From Thalassobius sp049116315 (GTDB lineage Bacteria > Pseudomonadota > Alphaproteobacteria > Rhodobacterales > Rhodobacteraceae): DNA of 64,000 bases. Under the pieces are notes generated by a model. That model was not told where the DNA came from. It was given only the letters and a program-made list of their open reading frames with translations, and ran no database searches. Shown in pieces: positions 59,713-64,000 of this stretch. The DNA is taken from the NCBI GenBank assembly GCA_049116315.1, contig JAGDZD010000015.1, positions 62,001 through 126,000 on the forward strand, read 5' to 3'. The position numbers were made by a program, and so were the translations under genes. Positions within the stretch are counted from its first letter, which is position 1, and the number at the start of each line of letters is the position of its first letter.

Positions 59713-59792
59713 AACAGCGGCGTGGCAGGCAACTGACGCACCACCGAGAAAGACCAACGGGCCGCGCGCCCGTTTTTTTGTGTTTGGATGAA
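59713..59792 (+). ncRNA. rimP leader, putative transcription attenuator
   Basis: The leader between the promoter candidate and the rimP ATG contains a weak stem (GCGT/ACGC with CAG/CTG inside, about 59719-59739), then a strong terminator that ends 13 bases before the start codon. A leader with a terminator ahead of rimP-nusA-infB has been described for alphaproteobacteria (rimP-leader). NusA from this operon could act on it as feedback; this is inference. Confidence 0.6.
59757..59779 (+). terminator. Terminator hairpin ahead of rimP
   Basis: ACGGGC and GCCCGT form a six-base-pair GC-rich stem around CGCGC and are followed by seven Ts. Since no gene on the plus strand ends just upstream, it is more likely an attenuator than an ordinary end of transcript. 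Confidence 0.85.
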
Positions 59793-60386
59793 ATGACCAA
59801 CGACCTGATAGCCAAAGCTGCAATGGATCGACGCCTTGCCGAGATCGTGACACCCGTTCTTGTGGACATGGGGTTCGAACTTGTGCGCATTCGTTTGATG
59901 AGCGGCAAGACTCATACGCTTCAAATTATGGCCGAGCGTCCCGAAGGTGGGATTGCGGTGGATGAATGCGCCCGCATTTCAACAGCCGTGAGCGCCATTT
60001 TGGATGTAGAAGATCCGATTTTGGATCAATACGTCCTTGAAGTATCAAGCCCCGGAATTGACCGCCCTCTGACACGCCTCAAGGATTTTGAGACTTACGA
60101 GGGATATGAGGTTAAACTGGAAACAACCGAACTGATCGACGGGCGCCGCCGCTTTAAGGGTGTGCTGGCGGGCGTTGAAGGTGACGATGTTTTGATCAAC
60201 CTCGAGCAAGACGGAGAGATTGTGACCGTGGGTCTGACCTTTGACTGGCTCAGTGACGCAAAACTGGTTCTGACCGACGAGTTGATCAAAGAGATGATGC
60301 GCCAGCGCAAAGAAGCCGGCACGCTGAACGAAGACGAATTTGACGAGATTAAAACCGAAACCGATTCCGGTTCTCAGGAGGATTAA
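59793..60386 (+). CDS. rimP: Ribosome maturation factor RimP
   Basis: This 197-residue protein helps to mature the 30S subunit. The N-terminal domain shows VTPVLVDMGFELVRIRLMSG, LQIMAERPEGGIAVDECARI and YVLEVSSPGIDRPLTRLKDF, the strongest RimP motif. The C-terminal SH3-like domain follows (GRRRFKGVLAGVEGDDVLIN). The acidic C-terminal tail is longer than in E. coli. The ATG at 59793 matches the family start; an in-frame upstream TTG-type start would lie in the terminator. It heads the rimP-nusA-DUF448-infB operon, with nusA five bases later. Confidence 0.96.
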   Translation: MTNDLIAKAAMDRRLAEIVTPVLVDMGFELVRIRLMSGKTHTLQIMAERPEGGIAVDECARISTAVSAILDVEDPILDQYVLEVSSPGIDRPLTRLKDFETYEGYEVKLETTELIDGRRRFKGVLAGVEGDDVLINLEQDGEIVTVGLTFDWLSDAKLVLTDELIKEMMRQRKEAGTLNEDEFDEIKTETDSGSQED

Positions 60387-60391
60387 GTACA

Positions 60392-62014
60392 ATGGCAATT
60401 ACCTCTGCAAACCAGCTGGAGCTGTTGCAAACCGCTGAGGCTGTGGCCCGCGAAAAAATGATCGACCCCGGGTTGGTTGTTGAAGCGATGGAAGAATCTT
60501 TGGCGCGTGCCGCCAAGTCTCGCTACGGCTCTGAAATGGATATCCGCGTGTCGATTGATCGTCGCACCGGCAAAGCGACCTTCACACGGGTCCGCACTGT
60601 TGTGACGGATGAAGAGCTGGAAAACTACCAGTCCGAATTCACTGTTGAGCAAGCCAAACAATATATGGCGAACCCCGAAGTGGGCGACACCTTTGTTGAA
60701 GAAGTGCCTCCGGTGGAGCTGGGTCGGATTGCCGCGCAATCTGCCAAGCAGGTGATTTTGCAGAAGGTTCGTGAAGCTGAGCGGGATCGCCAGTTCGAAG
60801 AATTCCAAGACCGTCAGGGCACGATCATCAATGGTCAGGTCAAACGCGAAGAATACGGCAATGTCATCGTTGATGTTGGTCGCGGCGAAGCGATCCTGCG
60901 TCGGAACGAAAAAATTGGCCGTGAAAGCTATCGTCCAAATGACCGCGTTCGGTGCTACATCAAAGATGTCCGCCGCGAAGCGCGTGGCCCTCAGATTTTC
61001 CTGAGCCGGACATCGCCAGAGTTCATGTCTGAACTGTTCAAGATGGAAGTGCCCGAAATCTATGACGGCATCATCGACATCAAGGCGGTTGCTCGTGATC
61101 CCGGATCGCGTGCCAAAATCGCTGTGGTCAGCTATGACAACTCCATCGATCCGGTTGGGGCCTGTGTTGGTATGCGCGGCAGCCGCGTTCAGGCCGTTGT
61201 CAATGAATTGCAGGGCGAAAAGATCGACATCATTCCTTGGAATGAAGACATCCCAACCTTCCTTGTAAACGCATTGCAGCCAGCCGAGGTGACCAAGGTT
61301 GTCTTTGACGAAGATGCAGAGCGTATCGAAGTTGTTGTTCCTGACGAACAGCTGAGCCTTGCGATTGGTCGTCGCGGTCAAAACGTGCGTCTGGCCAGCC
61401 AGCTGACTGGCTTGGACATCGACATCATGACCGAAACCGACGAATCAGCCCGTCGTCAGAAAGAATTCGAAGAGCGCACACAGTTGTTTGTTAAAACGCT
61501 GGACGTTGACGAGTTCTTTGCCCAGTTGCTGGTGTCCGAAGGCTTCACCAACCTCGAAGAGGTTGCCTATGTTGAAGTTGAAGAATTGCTGGTGATTGAC
61601 GGTGTTGACGAAGCCACCGCTGGCGAATTGCAGGCCCGTGCCCGTGATTACCTTGAGGCGCAAGCCCAAGCGGCTATCGATAAGGCCCGCGAATTGGGTG
61701 TCGAAGACAGCCTGTTTGAATTCGAAGGTCTAACACCTCAGATGATCGAGGCGCTTGCGGGCGATGATGTGAAAACATTGGAAGACTTTGCAACCTGCGC
61801 CGATTGGGAACTTGCCGGTGGCTGGACCACTGACAATGGCGAACGCATCAAGGATGACGGTATCCTCGAGCAATTCGGCATGACCCTAGATGAAGCACAA
61901 AGCCTGATTATGACGGCTCGGATTGCGCTGGGTTGGGTAGACCCTGCGGAACTGGAAGCCGAGGAAGAGGCCACTGCAGATGACGACGACACAACAGAGG
62001 AAGCCGAAGCCTGA
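60392..62014 (+). CDS. nusA: Transcription elongation/termination factor NusA
   Basis: This 540-residue factor binds RNA polymerase and modulates pausing, termination and antitermination. The N-terminal domain (EKMIDPGLVVEAMEESLARA) is followed by the S1 domain (GTIINGQVKREEYGNVIVDV), KH domains with DPVGACVGMRGSRVQAVVNE and LAIGRRGQNVRLASQLTG, and at the C-terminus two helix-hairpin-helix-like repeats (EVEELLVIDGVDEATAGEL, EALAGDDVKTLEDFATCADW), as usual in proteobacteria. A very acidic tail ends the protein. It is the likely feedback regulator of the leader. Confidence 0.98.
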   Translation: MAITSANQLELLQTAEAVAREKMIDPGLVVEAMEESLARAAKSRYGSEMDIRVSIDRRTGKATFTRVRTVVTDEELENYQSEFTVEQAKQYMANPEVGDTFVEEVPPVELGRIAAQSAKQVILQKVREAERDRQFEEFQDRQGTIINGQVKREEYGNVIVDVGRGEAILRRNEKIGRESYRPNDRVRCYIKDVRREARGPQIFLSRTSPEFMSELFKMEVPEIYDGIIDIKAVARDPGSRAKIAVVSYDNSIDPVGACVGMRGSRVQAVVNELQGEKIDIIPWNEDIPTFLVNALQPAEVTKVVFDEDAERIEVVVPDEQLSLAIGRRGQNVRLASQLTGLDIDIMTETDESARRQKEFEERTQLFVKTLDVDEFFAQLLVSEGFTNLEEVAYVEVEELLVIDGVDEATAGELQARARDYLEAQAQAAIDKARELGVEDSLFEFEGLTPQMIEALAGDDVKTLEDFATCADWELAGGWTTDNGERIKDDGILEQFGMTLDEAQSLIMTARIALGWVDPAELEAEEEATADDDDTTEEAEA

Positions 62015-62038
62015 TTTCAGGCTTCGGAGGCTTAACGC

Positions 62039-62659
62039 ATGACGCGCGGTGGACGAAATAAGAACCGGACAGACGGTTCTGAGCGCAAGTGCATTGCCAC
62101 AGGCGAAGTTCAACCTAAGTTCGGGATGATTCGCTTTGCCGTGTCGCCGGATGGTTTGGTTGTTCCAGACCTGATGGAAAAGCTGCCTGGGCGCGGAATT
62201 TGGGTTGCGTCAGATCGCAAAGCCATGGAAGCGGCCACAAAAAAGGGGCTGTTTTCACGGGCCGCCAAACAGCCGGTGACTGTGCCGGACGATTTGGTTG
62301 GCGTGATTGAATCTGCGTTGGTGCACCGTGTTGTTGATCTGATCAGCCTGGCGCGCAAAAGCGGCGAAGCCGTTAGCGGGTTTGAAAAGGTCAAAGATTG
62401 GCTGGTCAAAGATTACGCAGAGGTTCTGATCCAAGCCAGTGATGGTTCGGGTCGCGGAAAATCAAAACTGAACACGCCAGATGGCGGTTCATTCATTGGA
62501 TGGCTAACAGCAGATGAGCTGGGTCAGGCCTTTGGACGACAAACTGTAATACATGTGGCCCTAGGCGCTGGCGGTTTGACCCAGCGTGTAGTAGAGGAAG
62601 CCGCAAGACTTAAGGGTATGCGTGCCCGAGGTGGCGACGATGACCACCGGAAAGGATGA
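62039..62659 (+). CDS. RNA-binding protein with YlxR (DUF448) and L7Ae-like domains
   Basis: The 206-residue product has an N-terminal YlxR/DUF448 domain (SERKCIATGEVQPKFGMIRF and KLPGRGIWVASDRKAMEAA), followed by an L7Ae/L30e-like RNA-binding domain (VVDLISLARKSGEAVSGFEK, then AEVLIQASDGSGRGKSKL). In alphaproteobacteria the two domains are commonly fused and the gene lies between nusA and infB, as here. The exact RNA target is unknown. It starts 24 bases after the nusA stop and overlaps the alternative start of infB. Confidence 0.93.
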   Translation: MTRGGRNKNRTDGSERKCIATGEVQPKFGMIRFAVSPDGLVVPDLMEKLPGRGIWVASDRKAMEAATKKGLFSRAAKQPVTVPDDLVGVIESALVHRVVDLISLARKSGEAVSGFEKVKDWLVKDYAEVLIQASDGSGRGKSKLNTPDGGSFIGWLTADELGQAFGRQTVIHVALGAGGLTQRVVEEAARLKGMRARGGDDDHRKG

Positions 62660-62669
62660 AGAAGCACAG

Positions 62670-64000
62670 ATGAGCGACAACGACGGTAAAAAGACTTTGG
62701 GTGTACGTGGCGGCGGACCTCGCGCGGGGAACGTGAAGCAGAGCTTCAGCCATGGACGCACGAAAAACGTCGTGGTGGAGACCAAGCGCAAGCGCGTTGT
62801 GGTCCCCAAGCCCGGCGCAGCGAAATCTGGTGGCGGTCGGCCTGGTTCTGCAGGCGGTGACCCGTCTCGACGTCCGGCTGGCATCTCCGATGCGGAAATG
62901 GATCGCCGACTAAAGGCCCTTCAGGCTGCGAAAGCCCGCGAAGCAGAAGAAACAGCCGCCCGCGCGGCTGATGAGAAAGCTCGTGAAGAGGCGCGTCAGC
63001 GTCGTCGTCAGGAAGCGGAAGAAAAAGAACGTGCTGAGCGCGAGCGTGAAGAAGCGCTGAAAGCCAAAGCTGAAGAAGCTGCACGTAAGAAAAAAGAGAG
63101 CGAAGACGCTGCCAAGCAAGCGGCTGCGCAGGCTGCGGCCGCCGCTCGTGCGCCAGCGACTGAAGAGAAATCAGCGCCAGCGCGTGTTCAGAAAACAGGT
63201 CCAACGCCAAGCGCGACACCTCGTAAGAAAGAGCGCGAAGACGATCGCAATCGCAACAAAAACCGTGGTGACGACAACCGTCGCTCTGGCAAGTTGACCG
63301 TTAACCAGGCACTGACTGGTGGCGAAGGCAAACGTCAGAAATCCATGGCCGCGATGAAGCGCAAGCAGGAACGTGCACGTCAAAAAGCGATGGGCACTCC
63401 GGTTGAGCGCGAAAAGGTTGTTCGTGACGTCCAAGTCCCTGAAACTATTGTTGTTTCAGAACTGGCGAACCGGATGGCGGAACGGGTTGCCGATGTTGTC
63501 AAATCATTGATGAACATGGGCATGATGGTGACGCAGAACCAATCGCTTGATGCGGATACTGCGGAACTGATCGTTCAAGAATTTGGCCACCGTATCGTGC
63601 GCGTTTCGGATGCTGACGTTGAAGACGTTATTCAGCAGATCGAAGACGATGAAGGTGATCTGAAGTCACGGCCTCCGGTTGTGACCATCATGGGTCACGT
63701 TGACCACGGTAAAACCTCGCTTTTGGATGCGATCCGCAAAGCCAAAGTGGTTGCTGGCGAAGCCGGCGGCATCACCCAGCACATTGGTGCGTATCAGGTG
63801 ACCACCGATGGCGGCGCAACGCTGAGCTTCTTGGATACTCCGGGTCACGCGGCGTTTACGTCGATGCGGTCACGCGGTGCTCAGGTAACGGATATCGTTG
63901 TTCTGGTTGTTGCGGCTGACGATTCGGTCATGCCTCAGACGATCGAAGCGATCAACCACGCCAAAGCGGCTGAAGTGCCTATGATCGTGGCGATCAACAA
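62670..64000 (+). CDS. infB: Translation initiation factor IF-2, N-terminal part (3' end outside window)
   Basis: The frame is open from ATG 62670 to the end of the window (443 residues). The N-terminal region NVKQSFSHGRTKNVVVETKR and a long charged coil rich in Ala, Glu, Arg and Lys (about residues 75-160) are typical of alphaproteobacterial IF-2. The IF-2 associated domain follows, then the G domain: G1 VTIMGHVDHGKTSLLDAIRK near residue 337, GGITQHIGAYQV (G2), LDTPGHAAFTSMR (G3), and the start of G4 at the window edge. An in-frame ATG at 62640 has GAGG upstream and would add ten residues; MSDNDGKKTLG is preferred as family start. Confidence 0.95.
   Translation, partial: MSDNDGKKTLGVRGGGPRAGNVKQSFSHGRTKNVVVETKRKRVVVPKPGAAKSGGGRPGSAGGDPSRRPAGISDAEMDRRLKALQAAKAREAEETAARAADEKAREEARQRRRQEAEEKERAEREREEALKAKAEEAARKKKESEDAAKQAAAQAAAAARAPATEEKSAPARVQKTGPTPSATPRKKEREDDRNRNKNRGDDNRRSGKLTVNQALTGGEGKRQKSMAAMKRKQERARQKAMGTPVEREKVVRDVQVPETIVVSELANRMAERVADVVKSLMNMGMMVTQNQSLDADTAELIVQEFGHRIVRVSDADVEDVIQQIEDDEGDLKSRPPVVTIMGHVDHGKTSLLDAIRKAKVVAGEAGGITQHIGAYQVTTDGGATLSFLDTPGHAAFTSMRSRGAQVTDIVVLVVAADDSVMPQTIEAINHAKAAEVPMIVAIN

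Noticed and set aside
60383..61381. Open frame of 332 codons on the minus strand opposite nusA
   Set aside because: It is antisense to nusA, lacks any family motif and is rich in Asn, Phe and His as expected from the complement of acidic codons.
1..64000. CRISPR arrays, insertion sequences, prophage or integron features
   Set aside because: I saw no regularly spaced direct repeats, transposase, integrase or phage genes; the gene content is core chromosomal throughout.

Overview
The window is a gene-dense, moderately GC-rich stretch of chromosome from an alphaproteobacterium, most likely a marine member of Rhodobacterales (Roseobacter group). This is judged from gene order and family types, not from a database search. 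Supporting points are the AddAB nuclease-helicase in place of RecBCD, hslV and hslU separated by a membrane protein, hrcA-grpE, a MaeB malic enzyme fused to a phosphotransacetylase domain, a rimP-nusA-DUF448-infB operon behind a leader with a terminator, and a maf/rho junction with origin features beside parAB. Nearly all genes are core housekeeping genes. I see no prophage, transposon, CRISPR array, tRNA or rRNA gene.

Layout. 1-5.3 kb: addB (5' end outside the window), addA and trxA. 5.3-10.5 kb: an orphan capsule-type protein, the hslV/membrane protein/hslU heat-shock operon and an MFS transporter. 10.4-12.7 kb: smr-mltA-timA on the minus strand, joined by 4-base overlaps. 12.8-14.7 kb: fxsA, secB and a class D beta-lactamase. 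14.7-17.5 kb: dnaQ, coaE, aroE and maf on the minus strand. 17.47-18.03 kb: the only long gene-free stretch, with a perfect DnaA box, a pair of near-boxes, an AT-rich tract and a CtrA-like site; I propose it as the chromosomal origin. 18.0-24.8 kb: rho, mnmE, mnmG, rsmG, parA and parB on the plus strand, with two perfect parS sites inside mnmG and rsmG.

24.8-27.6 kb: a DUF454 protein, hemW, rdgB and rph on the minus strand. 27.7-30.5 kb: hrcA, grpE and an exported TPM-domain protein. 30.5-44.1 kb: mutS, maeB, a PfkB-family kinase, exported msrA, a sulfotransferase-like gene, an SCP2 protein, argG, a membrane protein, ilvA, an Hpt/response-regulator-phosphatase pair and a NUDIX hydrolase, many of them in tightly packed convergent pairs. 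44.2-50.1 kb: hslO, CoA-type NUDIX hydrolase, CCA tRNA nucleotidyltransferase, an ABC exporter and an RNA methyltransferase. 50.2-52.4 kb: an envelope cluster of two L,D-transpeptidases, a CAP-domain lipoprotein and a 60-residue exported peptide. 52.4-59.6 kb: hemH, a methyltransferase, comF, grxC, a nitrilase-family hydrolase, a MarR regulator, a YCII protein, ubiG, pip and a membrane protein. 59.6-64 kb: rimP, nusA, DUF448/L7Ae-like protein and the 5' part of infB behind a probable attenuator.

The themes are genome maintenance (AddAB, MutS, DnaQ, RdgB, origin, ParABS), proteostasis (HslVU, HrcA/GrpE, Hsp33, SecB), tRNA/rRNA modification and processing, and cell-wall remodelling. The most interesting non-coding signals are the origin candidate, the parS sites placed in coding starts, the rimP attenuator, and two places (after hslU and after grpE) where the ribosome-binding site of the next gene is buried in a hairpin.
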